A stretch of 64,000 nucleotides of DNA, taken from assembly GCA_002425225.1 (NCBI GenBank), contig DILV01000028.1, positions 1-64,000 of the forward strand, read 5' to 3'. Both the position numbers and the translations under genes were made by a program. This DNA is from Thiothrix sp. UBA5583 (lineage in GTDB: Bacteria; Pseudomonadota; Gammaproteobacteria; Thiotrichales; Thiotrichaceae). The notes beneath the pieces were generated by a model. That model did no database searches. It saw only the letters and a program-made list of their open reading frames with translations, and was not told the DNA's origin. Shown in pieces: positions 50,424-58,921 of this stretch (the stretch's first letter is position 1; each line of letters opens with the position of its first letter).

Positions 50424-51137
50424 TCAACGACTATAACGCAGTTTTCTGGGGAAAATGGCTAACCAGTATTTTCGGAAAAACTGTAAATTAGCTAGCCATG
50501 ACAATTTGAAGTTTTCTTCTCGTCTTATATACCAACTATTCAACCCGGTACGCAATAATATTTGATACCCATGCGTGGTCAAGTGATTGTGCTTGAGGTG
50601 GTTGGTAACGTGGTCTTCGATTAAAATCAGGCGTGGTTTCCATCTTTCTAGGCTAAAACCTTTAAACATTTCCATTTCGTGGCCTTCAATGTCAATAGAA
50701 ATGAAATCAAAGTTTGTGGGTACATTGTTTTCTTCGAGTACAGAGTCCAGTGTTTTACATTCAACTTCAATATATTCTGTGCTTTCTGTACCAACTGCAA
50801 TAGGCGTGCTGTTGAGTGTTGAGTGTCCACCTGCGACTAGTAATTTTAGCTTTTTTTGGTGATTCTCGGGGCTGGAACAGGCTACTTGTATAACCTTGCC
50901 TTGGCGTTGTTTGTTCAGCATTGTGACAAATTCGGGTAAGGGCTCCAACATCAATCCAGTCCATCCCAACTGTTCCAGATGGTATGTTTGGGATTCATGG
51001 GTAGGGTGGTTTGCACCAACATCCACGTAGAAACCGTCTGGTTTGTTACTAAAAAACTCTCGTACCAGAGCTTGTTCGCCTTCAGGGCGGTTTTTGAAAA
51101 GCTTGATTGTTCTTTCTTTAAAATTAATAGGGTTCAT
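50424..51137 (-). CDS. FkbM-family methyltransferase
   Basis: A 237-residue SAM-dependent methyltransferase of the FkbM type: GFYVDVGANHPTHESQTYHLE (motif I), GLMLEPLPEFV, DFISIDIEGHEMEMFKGF and RLILIEDH. FkbM-like enzymes O-methylate sugars in polysaccharides and rhizobial factors. I use the ATG at 51137; a TTG at 51167 would add ten residues. It lies in the AT-rich part of the LPS locus (50.4-51.9 kb), which looks imported. Gap to the next gene is 8 bases. Confidence 0.88.
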   Translation of the reverse strand: MNPINFKERTIKLFKNRPEGEQALVREFFSNKPDGFYVDVGANHPTHESQTYHLEQLGWTGLMLEPLPEFVTMLNKQRQGKVIQVACSSPENHQKKLKLLVAGGHSTLNSTPIAVGTESTEYIEVECKTLDSVLEENNVPTNFDFISIDIEGHEMEMFKGFSLERWKPRLILIEDHVTNHLKHNHLTTHGYQILLRTGLNSWYIRREENFKLSWLANLQFFRKYWLAIFPRKLRYSR

Positions 51138-51153
51138 AAGTTGCTCTGGAAAA

Positions 51154-51861
51154 TTACTCTTTTTCAAAGACGATGATTAATGATCGACTGAAAAGAAGCT
51201 CCTTTTTAAAGAAAAAAGCCTCTTTCATGCTGCCTTCATTTTTTGTTGTCTTCGACCATAGATAACCAATACTAATAAAAGGGAGGAGAAACGGCAGTAA
51301 AGCTTTTCTTTTATATTTGTCACCTGATACGTGGATGACTCGTGCTCCAAAGTATTGGAATAAATACCGTAGTTGTGTGTAACTTAATGATGAAATGTGA
51401 CCAAGGTCGATTTTTTCTTGTTTAACTTGAGGAGATGGAAGGATAGGGGGGAATTGATAAAAAGTCCCGGTGCACATAAATTGAAAGCGTGAATACATGT
51501 TTTGAATGTTAGGCAGGGAAATTATTATTCTTCCTCCTTGTTTGCAAACACGACACAATTCTGAAACAAGAGAAGATGGTTGAATCAAATGCTCCAGTCC
51601 TTCTAGACATGTAACTGTGTCGAACGTATTGTTTGCGAAGGGCAAATTTTCTGACATATCTGCATAAACAAAATCTGGTTTCTCACGGTTAATGTCAGCA
51701 GCAACTACATCGTGCCCAATACTGCGGAGTTTCTCAGCTAGTAATCCATTGCCTGCGGGGATGTCCAAGATTTTTTGTTTTTCTTTTTTAACAGTAATTA
51801 GATCGAAAACGACCTGCATATATCCGGTAAAATTGGCTACGTGACTGAATTTTCTGGTCAT
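51154..51861 (-). CDS. SAM-dependent methyltransferase
   Basis: A class I methyltransferase of 235 residues: KILDIPAGNGLLAEKL, DVVAADINREKPDFVYADM, FDTVTCLEGLEHLIQPSSLV and RIIISLPNIQNMYSR. The C-terminal 80 residues are basic and hydrophobic. The ATG at 51861 overlaps the stop of the upstream glycosyltransferase (ATGA), with AAGGA upstream. It probably modifies a sugar or the glycan chain. The gene is AT-rich compared with waaA. Confidence 0.87.
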   Translation of the reverse strand: MTRKFSHVANFTGYMQVVFDLITVKKEKQKILDIPAGNGLLAEKLRSIGHDVVAADINREKPDFVYADMSENLPFANNTFDTVTCLEGLEHLIQPSSLVSELCRVCKQGGRIIISLPNIQNMYSRFQFMCTGTFYQFPPILPSPQVKQEKIDLGHISSLSYTQLRYLFQYFGARVIHVSGDKYKRKALLPFLLPFISIGYLWSKTTKNEGSMKEAFFFKKELLFSRSLIIVFEKE

Positions 51862-52643
51862 TTGTGATCCTTTGTTTCTGAGGTTATACCCAGCATCCAT
51901 AAATCAGCATACTTGATGAAGGTGGTATATGCTCCCACGGTTGCTAAAACGAATCCCTGTGCTCCATCCAGAATGCCTGCCTTGAAAATATACATACGGA
52001 TGAAACAGGCGATTGCATGTCCGATTCCTTGCAGCAAAGATGTTCGTTTACCGCGTGCATGTTGCTGTTGTGCCCATGAGGCTGTGTAACCAGCTACTTT
52101 TAATACATAGTGTTGCATATCCCGGTAAGGATAATGCAGCAAATCCCCTCTCAACCGCTGCACCTTCACCCCTTGCGGCACGAGTACCTTCTCATGCACC
52201 AGTGCTGCGTCATACCCGGTCAAACGGGTTGGATACAAACGCACTACGTAACCGGGATACCAGCCGGAGTGCCGGATAAATCGCCCAAACGCCCACGATA
52301 GACGCGGCATGGCGAACACGGTTTGGGTGGGGGGATCACGTAACAACGTCTGTATTTCGTCACGCAATTCCGCAGTTACCCGTTCGTCTGCATCCAGCCA
52401 CAATACCCAGTCTGACTGGATGTAAGTTTGTGCAAGTTGGCGCTGTTTGCCAAAGCCAGGCCAGTTGATATTGCTGAATACCTTGGCGTTGAATGATTCG
52501 GCAATTGCTACGGTATCATCGGTACTGCCGGAATCCAGCACCACGATTTCGTCTACCCAGCCAGCAACGCTCGCTAGGCATTGGCGCAGGTTGTCGGCTT
52601 CATTCTTGACAATCAGGGCAGCAGCCAAGGTCGGCTTGTTCAT
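51858..52643 (-). CDS. Family 2 glycosyltransferase (WaaE/KdtX-like)
   Basis: A 261-residue GT2 enzyme of the WaaE/LgtF-type subgroup: TLAAALIVKNEADNLRQCL, IVVLDSGSTDDTV, WVLWLDADERV and a C-terminal FIRMYIFKAGILDGAQGFVLA helix that is diagnostic. These enzymes add the first beta-1,4-glucose to heptose I of the inner core. It is divergent from waaA with a 99-base gap, the usual waaA-waaE neighbourhood. I use the ATG at 52643; an ATG at 52664 is in frame. Confidence 0.9.
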   Translation of the reverse strand: MNKPTLAAALIVKNEADNLRQCLASVAGWVDEIVVLDSGSTDDTVAIAESFNAKVFSNINWPGFGKQRQLAQTYIQSDWVLWLDADERVTAELRDEIQTLLRDPPTQTVFAMPRLSWAFGRFIRHSGWYPGYVVRLYPTRLTGYDAALVHEKVLVPQGVKVQRLRGDLLHYPYRDMQHYVLKVAGYTASWAQQQHARGKRTSLLQGIGHAIACFIRMYIFKAGILDGAQGFVLATVGAYTTFIKYADLWMLGITSETKDHK

Positions 52644-52742
52644 ACAGGTTCCGGTCAATGTCATTCAATCTGTCAGCGGATGGTAAGGATATGCCGATCA
52701 CGTTACCATTTGCACGTAAATTTTCAGTTTCAGGACTCCTTG

Positions 52743-54023
52743 ATGCATTACTTGCTGCCACTAACCCGCTGGATGCTGCGTTTTATCTACAATCTGGCGC
52801 TGTGTGTGCTGTTGCCGTTTGCCTTGTTCAAACTGCACAAAACGGGCGGTCAGGTGCTGGCAGAGCGTTGGCGGGAGCGTCTGGGTTGGGGGGAGTCCCT
52901 CCAACTTGCGCGTGTTGTCTGGCTTCACGCTGCCAGCGTTGGCGAAGTCATGCTTGCCAAACCCTTGATTCAGGAACTGAAAAGCTGTCACCAGGACATG
53001 ACAATCCTTCTGACCACCACCACTGTGACGGGTGCAGAGCAAGCTGCTTCCCTAGGAAATCTGGTCATACACCGTTCCGCACCGCTGGATTGCCCGTCGA
53101 TGGTAAGACGCTTTCTGGAACGCACCCGTCCGCAGGCGCTGCTGGTGATTGAGACGGAACGCTGGTTGAATTACATGCTGGCTTGCCAGCAACACAGCGT
53201 CCCCGTGGTGGTGGTCAACGGGCGTTTGTCGCCACGTTCTTTCCGTCGCTACCAATACTTCCGCAGTTTTTTTCGTTTGTGGGCAGAGCCGCTCAGCAAG
53301 TTGCTGGTGCAACATGAGGATGATGCCCAACGGTTTGCCGCGCTGGGCGTGGCGGCAGACAAGATGGTGATAACCGGTTCCATCAAGTTTGACATCACCT
53401 TCCCACCCAATGTGCAGGCGGGTGGGGAGACGTTGCGGGCAAGCTGGGGAAAGCGCCCGGTGTGGATCGCTGCCAGTACCCACAAGGGTGAGGACGAACA
53501 GGTATTACAGGCATTTCGGCAGGTGCTGAGCAGTGTGCCGGATGCCTTGCTGATGCTGGTTCCGCGTCATCCGCAGCGTTTTGATGCGGTGGCGGCCTTG
53601 TGTACCAGCGAGTTTGTGACGGTGCGACGCAGTAGCGGGGTTGACGTAACGCCGGATACGCAAGTGTACTTGGGTGACACCATGGGAGAATTGCCGTTGA
53701 TGCTGGCGGCAGCGGATGTGGCATTCGTCGGTGGCAGTCTGGTGGAGATTGGTGGGCATAACCTGCTGGAACCCGCAGCCCTAGGCAAGCCCTGCCTAAG
53801 CGGGCCGCATTATTTCAATTTCGCCGATATTACCCGCCAACTGGTGGCTCAGGGGGGAGCGCAAGTGGTGCAGGATGCGCAGGAACTGGCAGCACTCGTC
53901 AGTGACCTGTTGCAGAATGAGGCAAAGCGTGCGCAGATGGGCAAAGCCGCCAATGCTGTGGTGCTTGCCAACCGGGGCGCATTGCAGAAAACCCTTCAGG
54001 AACTGGAGCCGTTCCTGTCATAG
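52743..54023 (+). CDS. waaA: Kdo transferase
   Basis: WaaA (KdtA) moves Kdo from CMP-Kdo to the lipid A precursor at the inner membrane. The 426-residue chain has an N-terminal membrane anchor (RFIYNLALCVLLPFALFKL) and the conserved acceptor motif LHAASVGEVMLAKPLI. The GT30 blocks are VPVVVVNGRLSPRSF, ITGSIKFDI, WIAASTHKGED and GGSLVEIGGHNLLEPAALGKP. The ATG at 52743 follows AGGA. Whether it adds one or two Kdo is not fixed by the sequence, but the kdkA neighbour suggests one. It overlaps kdkA tail-to-tail by 28 bases. Confidence 0.96.
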   Translation: MHYLLPLTRWMLRFIYNLALCVLLPFALFKLHKTGGQVLAERWRERLGWGESLQLARVVWLHAASVGEVMLAKPLIQELKSCHQDMTILLTTTTVTGAEQAASLGNLVIHRSAPLDCPSMVRRFLERTRPQALLVIETERWLNYMLACQQHSVPVVVVNGRLSPRSFRRYQYFRSFFRLWAEPLSKLLVQHEDDAQRFAALGVAADKMVITGSIKFDITFPPNVQAGGETLRASWGKRPVWIAASTHKGEDEQVLQAFRQVLSSVPDALLMLVPRHPQRFDAVAALCTSEFVTVRRSSGVDVTPDTQVYLGDTMGELPLMLAAADVAFVGGSLVEIGGHNLLEPAALGKPCLSGPHYFNFADITRQLVAQGGAQVVQDAQELAALVSDLLQNEAKRAQMGKAANAVVLANRGALQKTLQELEPFLS

Positions 54024-54715
54024 CCTGCCAGCAAGGCTTGCCAGTCGCTTGCCTGCCAGTGTAGTGCCGGATTCAAGCCGGTTTCCTTGCGGAACGAGCG
54101 TAACAGCCGGTCGAGATTGGCCTGTTTCCAGTCGCCATCTGCCTGTTGTTTGCCTTTGTCGAAATCAATCAGCCAGGCTTTGCCCGCAGCATCGAACAGG
54201 ATGTTGTGGCTGTTCAGGTCGGCATGGTGGATATTGGCATCATGCAGTCGGCGGATGGTGTGCCCGATGGTATGCCATTCCTGCTCAGTCAAAGGGCGTG
54301 TTTGCAACAGGTGTATCAGGTCGTGGGCGTGGGGAATGCGTTCCAGCAGGATGTCAAAACGGTAAAAAAGACCGTGGCGGATCAGGCGCACGGCACAGGG
54401 TTGTGGTACGGGCAAATCCTGTTTGCGCATCATTTCCAGCAAACGAAATTCGGCCACCGCACGGCTGCGCAGGAAACCGTCGAACAAATAACGGTCGTGC
54501 AGCAAGCGCCCTAGCATTCCACCCCGGTAATAGTGGCGCAGTACCAGCTCCTGTGTATTCAGCCGCACGAACCATGTCACGCCACGTCCGTGTGATTGCC
54601 CGATAACCGCTTGTTGCTCCTGCCACCAGCGTGGCTCGAAATGTTCCGGCTGGAAACGGTTAGCATAAGCGGGATGGATACCGTAAGTGATATTGTTATC
54701 AGTGATAATGTCCAT
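53996..54715 (-). CDS. kdkA: 3-deoxy-D-manno-octulosonic acid kinase
   Basis: KdkA phosphorylates O-4 of Kdo on the lipid A precursor. The 239-residue protein has a lipopolysaccharide-kinase fold with the catalytic loop NIHHADLNSHNILFD (near residue 165) and the metal-binding LIDFDKGK, as in Haemophilus KdkA. The start ATG at 54715 is clear. It lies between waaA and a heptosyltransferase, the three enzymes acting in succession on the inner core in Haemophilus and Vibrio. Confidence 0.93.
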   Translation of the reverse strand: MDIITDNNITYGIHPAYANRFQPEHFEPRWWQEQQAVIGQSHGRGVTWFVRLNTQELVLRHYYRGGMLGRLLHDRYLFDGFLRSRAVAEFRLLEMMRKQDLPVPQPCAVRLIRHGLFYRFDILLERIPHAHDLIHLLQTRPLTEQEWHTIGHTIRRLHDANIHHADLNSHNILFDAAGKAWLIDFDKGKQQADGDWKQANLDRLLRSFRKETGLNPALHWQASDWQALLAGYDRNGSSS

Positions 54716-54794
54716 AATGGCTGGCGTAACTGCGAAGCGGTGAATTTTACAATCTTGTGACAGCTTTGCATAATGGCGGCTTCATGGTTATCCG

Positions 54795-55862
54795 GTGACA
54801 GTTTTGGCTTTGTTTTCTTCAGCTCCCCGCTCTCTGTGTGTGTTGCGTTTGTCAGCGATTGGTGATGTTTGCCATACCGTGGCAATGGTGCAGGCTATCC
54901 AGCGGCAATGGCCCACTACCCGCATTACCTGGATCATGGGTAAGGTGGAAGCCAGCCTGTTGGGGGATTTACCCGGTATTGAAACGCTAGTGTTCGATAA
55001 AAAGCAGGGCTGGCGGGCTTACCGGAACATTTGGCAGCAACTGCGCGGCAGGCAGTTTGATGCGCTGTTACACGTACAGGCGGCCTTGCGTGCCAGTATC
55101 CTGTCGTTGGGGATCAAGGCACAGTACAAGCTTGGCTTTGATCGTCAGCGAGCCAATGATGCGCAATGGCTGTTCACCAATGTCAAGGTTCCATCCCCGG
55201 CTGCCCCGCATGTGGTAGATGGCTTGATGGCATTCGCTGCTGCCTTGGGGGTGGAAGATGTAACCCCGCGCTGGGATGTGCCGATTGCTCCCGCTGATGT
55301 CGCATGGGCAGAGAAGGTGCTGGGCGGCAAGCCAACCCTGTTGATTGTGCCCGGTTCCAGCAAGCCTTACAAAAACTGGACAGCAGCAGGTTATACCGCC
55401 GTTGCTGACCACGCCTTGCAAACCGGTTTGCAGGTGGTGTTGTGTGGCAGCCCCACCCCGATGGAACAGGTGCTGGCAGCACAGGTGGTACAGGCTTGTC
55501 AGGGGGCTGTACTGAATCTGGCGGGCAAAACCAGTCTCAAACAGATGCTGGCGTTAATCCAGCAAGCGCAACTGCTGCTAGCCCCGGATTCCGGCCCGGT
55601 ACACATGGCAACGCTGGTGGGTACACCCGTGATTGCCTTGTATGCTCATCACAATCCGGCACGGGTGGGACCTTACTTCAGTCAGGACAATGCCGTCAGC
55701 ATTTACCAGACCCTGGCGGAAGCCGAACACGCCAAACCGCTGGACAACTTGCCGTGGCGCACGCGGGTCAAAGATCAGGCTGCAATGGAACTGATCAGCA
55801 CTGGTATGGTGATCCAGGCGTTTGACCGCGTGTGGGAACGTTTGCAAGGGCAGGCAGCGTAG
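54795..55862 (+). CDS. Heptosyltransferase I (OpsX/WaaC-type, GT9)
   Basis: A 355-residue GT9 enzyme that adds L,D-heptose to Kdo. It begins SLCVLRLSAIGDVCHTVAMVQAIQRQWP, typical of GT9. Further blocks are ITWIMGKVEASLLGDLPGIE, LLIVPGSSKPYKNWTAAGY and LLLAPDSGPVHMATLVGTPVIALYA (donor-binding Asp and His). Beside kdkA it should be the OpsX type that accepts phosphorylated Kdo. The start is GTG at 54795. The next gene starts 2 bases after its stop. Confidence 0.93.
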   Translation: MTVLALFSSAPRSLCVLRLSAIGDVCHTVAMVQAIQRQWPTTRITWIMGKVEASLLGDLPGIETLVFDKKQGWRAYRNIWQQLRGRQFDALLHVQAALRASILSLGIKAQYKLGFDRQRANDAQWLFTNVKVPSPAAPHVVDGLMAFAAALGVEDVTPRWDVPIAPADVAWAEKVLGGKPTLLIVPGSSKPYKNWTAAGYTAVADHALQTGLQVVLCGSPTPMEQVLAAQVVQACQGAVLNLAGKTSLKQMLALIQQAQLLLAPDSGPVHMATLVGTPVIALYAHHNPARVGPYFSQDNAVSIYQTLAEAEHAKPLDNLPWRTRVKDQAAMELISTGMVIQAFDRVWERLQGQAA

Positions 55863-55863
55863 G

Positions 55864-57699
55864 ATGTCAGCATTCAGCAAATCCTTGCGTCTGTTCCTGC
55901 TGGTACTGGCAGTATTTAGCCTGTTCCGGCTGGGGTTTGTGCTGGTTTACCCGGATTATTTTCTGGAAGCCGGTTTCGCCGATACGCTGTGGGCGTTGTT
56001 GCATGGAATCCGCTTCGATGCTTCGGTGGCAATGACTTTCCTGCTGCCATTCCTATTGTTGCTGAATTTGCCGTTCCGCTGGGTGACGAATCGCTGGTGG
56101 CAGCAAGCGTTGGGCTGGGGTATTTTCGCGGTGTTGCTGGTTTATGTCGGTATCCTGACCGGCGATCTGGTGTATTTCAATCACGTCAAACGGCATCTGG
56201 CGGGTGAGTTACTGTTATTGGGAAACGATTATACGCTGCTGTTCGACATGACTCTGACCTATTGGCGTTGGGTGTTGTTGGCGGGTGTGGTGGTCGTGTT
56301 GCTGGCTTGGTTCTGGCGGCAATGGGTGCGTCTGCCGGTAACGCCTAACCGTTATGGTTGGCTGGTGCTGTTGCTGGTGTTCCTGCTGGGGGCGGTGATT
56401 ATCCGTGGTAGTTTCGAGCGCAAACCCATCAATCTGATTCATGCCTATACCAGTGGTAGTTCCAAAGTAGCGAATCTGACCCTCAATGGGGTGTTTACCG
56501 CTTGGCATTCCGGTAATCAGGGTGATAAATGGGCAAATTTCTTCAGCGATAAAGAAGCTCTGGCAATTCTTGGGTTGCCTGACCAGTCTTATCCTTTACG
56601 CAAAAGCTATCCGGCAACGGGTAACAGCCGTCCCAATGTAGTGTTTGTGCTGCTGGAAAGCTGGACACCCCAGTACATTGATGCCTTCGCAGGCAAAGGG
56701 TATGGGGTTACGCCCAACTTCGATGCATTGGCGCGTGATGGCATCATGTTCACCAACTTTTATGCGGCAGGGCAGCGCAGTATTGAGGGTATCCAGGCCA
56801 CATTGACAGGCGTGCCACCGCTGAAAGGTTTGCCAACTCTGGGTTTTGGGCTGGAAGCCACCAATCTGACCCCTATTGGCAAGATTGCCCGCTCGCACGG
56901 CTACAACACCCTTTTTCTGCAAACCTCACGGCGCAACAGCTTCTACGTAGACAAGATTGCGCAGACGCTGGGGTTTGAACATTATTTCGGGGCGGAAGAT
57001 ACGCCGCCAGTGCTGGATTATCCTGATCTGAACGGAGCCAAGTTCGGCTGGGATTACGAGACTTACCTGAAGCTGTTTGACTCTATCCAGAATAGTGGAG
57101 GCAAGCCTTTTTTCGCGTACATGTTCACGGGGGCGACCCATGCGCCGTATGCCCGCTTGCCCCCCCGTTTTGAAAAATACCCGCCCTGTGAGGGTGAAAA
57201 TGGTTTTTACAACTTGCTGTATTACGCTGACTGGGCGTTGGGTGAATTCATGCGCAAGGCGCGGGAACAAGCGTGGTTTGACAATACCGTGTTTGTATTC
57301 ACGGCGGATCATGTGTTTGCCAATGAGCAAAGCGGTGAATTCCGGCGCAAGTTCAACACGCCAATGCTGATTTATGCGCCTGCCTTGTATGCGCCACGGG
57401 TGGAAACGCGGGTGTTTTCACAACTGGATGTGATGCCGACCCTGTTGGACATCATGGGGTTCGCTGAGCCGTTCCATACATTTGGTGACTCTGTTTTTCG
57501 CAAGACCACTCAGGAAGCCTTTGTCAATGAAGGCGGAATCGGTGGGGTGGTGACAGACAAGGGGTATCTGAAACATTCCTACAGTACCCGTTTGGAAGCA
57601 GAAGGCGAGCCAGCCGCGCTGGATGGGATGGAACGCAGGCTCAAGGCGCTGGCACAGGTGACAAGCCGGTTGGTACGGGAAAATAGGTGGGCAGAATAG
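55864..57699 (+). CDS. LTA-synthase/MdoB-like membrane phosphotransferase
   Basis: A 611-residue inner-membrane protein: five N-terminal membrane helices (to about 180), then a periplasmic sulfatase-fold domain. The start of the domain is NVVFVLLESWTPQYID (metal-binding Glu). The nucleophile region is FYAAGQRSIEGIQATLTGVPP. Later metal/His blocks are TGATHAPYA, and VFVFTADHVFAN near residue 478. The family transfers phosphoglycerol or phosphoethanolamine from phospholipids (LtaS, OpgB) to glycans or LPS. The core cluster context suggests LPS or periplasmic glucan decoration. The ATG is at 55864, 2 bases after the heptosyltransferase stop. Confidence 0.88.
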   Translation: MSAFSKSLRLFLLVLAVFSLFRLGFVLVYPDYFLEAGFADTLWALLHGIRFDASVAMTFLLPFLLLLNLPFRWVTNRWWQQALGWGIFAVLLVYVGILTGDLVYFNHVKRHLAGELLLLGNDYTLLFDMTLTYWRWVLLAGVVVVLLAWFWRQWVRLPVTPNRYGWLVLLLVFLLGAVIIRGSFERKPINLIHAYTSGSSKVANLTLNGVFTAWHSGNQGDKWANFFSDKEALAILGLPDQSYPLRKSYPATGNSRPNVVFVLLESWTPQYIDAFAGKGYGVTPNFDALARDGIMFTNFYAAGQRSIEGIQATLTGVPPLKGLPTLGFGLEATNLTPIGKIARSHGYNTLFLQTSRRNSFYVDKIAQTLGFEHYFGAEDTPPVLDYPDLNGAKFGWDYETYLKLFDSIQNSGGKPFFAYMFTGATHAPYARLPPRFEKYPPCEGENGFYNLLYYADWALGEFMRKAREQAWFDNTVFVFTADHVFANEQSGEFRRKFNTPMLIYAPALYAPRVETRVFSQLDVMPTLLDIMGFAEPFHTFGDSVFRKTTQEAFVNEGGIGGVVTDKGYLKHSYSTRLEAEGEPAALDGMERRLKALAQVTSRLVRENRWAE

Positions 57700-57748
57700 C
57701 TTATGCTATAGTTTCGCACCGATTATTCACATCAGAGAGTTACGACCA

Positions 57749-58123
57749 ATGAAAACAATGACAATGCTGCCTCTGGCGCTGATCTTTGCCCTGACAGCAT
57801 GTGGTGAAAAACAAACCGGCACTGCTGCACCTGATGCTGCCCAGTCTGTGGCTCAAACAGCGGGTGCTGCTGCCCCTGCCGGGGATACCACCAAAGCGGC
57901 GGCCGATGGTCATCCTGGCAAGGTCGTCCACGATGCCAACTGCATCAGTTGCCATGATAGCGGTGTTTATACCCGTGCCGACCACAAGATGAAGGATTTC
58001 ACCATGCTGTCCGGGCAGGTGCGCCGTTGTGATGCCAATCTGGGTAATCGTTTGTCAGATGATGAAATTACTAACGTGATTGATTATCTGAATTCAACCT
58101 ATTACAAGTTTCCCAAGCAGTAA
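57749..58123 (+). CDS. Monohaem cytochrome c lipoprotein
   Basis: A 124-residue exported lipoprotein with lipobox ALTAC (Cys18), an Ala-rich spacer (to about 55) and one class I cytochrome c domain. The haem motif is CISCH (Cys65, Cys68, His69); Met84 (or Met81) could be the distal ligand. A TATAGT -10-like hexamer lies at 57707. It is followed after 4 bases by a ferredoxin gene, so the two may be co-transcribed. It probably carries electrons at the outer face of a membrane. Confidence 0.88.
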   Translation: MKTMTMLPLALIFALTACGEKQTGTAAPDAAQSVAQTAGAAAPAGDTTKAAADGHPGKVVHDANCISCHDSGVYTRADHKMKDFTMLSGQVRRCDANLGNRLSDDEITNVIDYLNSTYYKFPKQ

Positions 58124-58127
58124 GCCA

Positions 58128-58430
58128 ATGCGTTATACCGTCACCATCCAGAATACGCCGTACTCTTTTCAGGTAGAAAAGGGGGAAACTGTGTTACAGG
58201 CTGCCTTGCGACTGGATATTCCCGTGCCGTGGGGTTGCGGCGGTGGTGTTTGCGGGGTTTGTATGGGGCAAATCGTCAGTGGTGAACTGGTGTACCCGGA
58301 TGGTGAGCCGCTGGCCTTGTTCGAGGAAGATGCTGCCAGCGGCAAAGGCTTGTTTTGTGTCGGGCATCCAGCGACCGATCTGGTGCTGGATGTGCCGGAA
58401 ATGGGTCAAAACTGGGAGCCGTTTGCCTAA
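58128..58430 (+). CDS. [2Fe-2S] plant-type ferredoxin
   Basis: A 100-residue ferredoxin with the plant-type cluster ligands Cys37, Cys42, Cys45 and Cys77 (CGGGVCGVC plus a distal Cys in FCVGH). It has no signal peptide, so it should be cytoplasmic, in contrast to the exported cytochrome upstream. The 4-base gap suggests one transcript. Electron partner is unknown. Its stop overlaps the end of the convergent GDYxxLxY gene by 4 bases. Confidence 0.92.
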   Translation: MRYTVTIQNTPYSFQVEKGETVLQAALRLDIPVPWGCGGGVCGVCMGQIVSGELVYPDGEPLALFEEDAASGKGLFCVGHPATDLVLDVPEMGQNWEPFA

Positions 58431-58921
58431 TTCGGCGCTTTGACCGCTTCCTGCCAGGGCTGCCCGTCAATCAGCAGGTCACGGATAACCGCCGTACCCT
58501 GTGGGTCAACGGACAACACCAGCGTGCCACGTTTGTCCCGTACCTTGTTTTCCAGTATGGCGGCGTGTTCTTCCGGTATGTAAAAGCGTTCGATACCTGC
58601 GTTGAAGTTGGCACTGCTGTCACAATAACCCCGAATGAACAGTTTGCAATCCGCAGGAACGGTATCAGCCGGTGTTGCCAGCCGTTCGGGTTGTAGGCAC
58701 ACTGCTGTTGCCACATCCGTTGCCGCGCAAAGGTTTTCCAGACCGTAATCCACCTGATAGATCAGGTAATGCCCTGACAACAAGTCACGCGGGTCGAAGC
58801 CTTCAATGGGCAGGGCAACCTCTGCGCCACTGCTACGTTGTGTGCTTTTCATCCAGGCTGTTGCTGCCAGTGCCAGTATGGGCAGGGTTAGGGCGATTGC
58901 CAACAGGGTACGCTTGTTCAT
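58427..58921 (-). CDS. GDYxxLxY-domain membrane-anchored protein
   Basis: A 164-residue protein with an N-terminal hydrophobic signal/anchor (about 7-24) and the family motif region FDPRDLLSGHYLIYQVDYG, here with His in place of Asp in GDY. A Cys-rich middle (LCAATDVATAVC, DCKLFIRGYC) follows. The ATG at 58921 is preceded by AAGGAG and overlaps the DUF2157 stop (ATGA). DUF2157-GDYxxLxY pairs are a common arrangement of unknown function. Confidence 0.82.
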   Translation of the reverse strand: MNKRTLLAIALTLPILALAATAWMKSTQRSSGAEVALPIEGFDPRDLLSGHYLIYQVDYGLENLCAATDVATAVCLQPERLATPADTVPADCKLFIRGYCDSSANFNAGIERFYIPEEHAAILENKVRDKRGTLVLSVDPQGTAVIRDLLIDGQPWQEAVKAPN

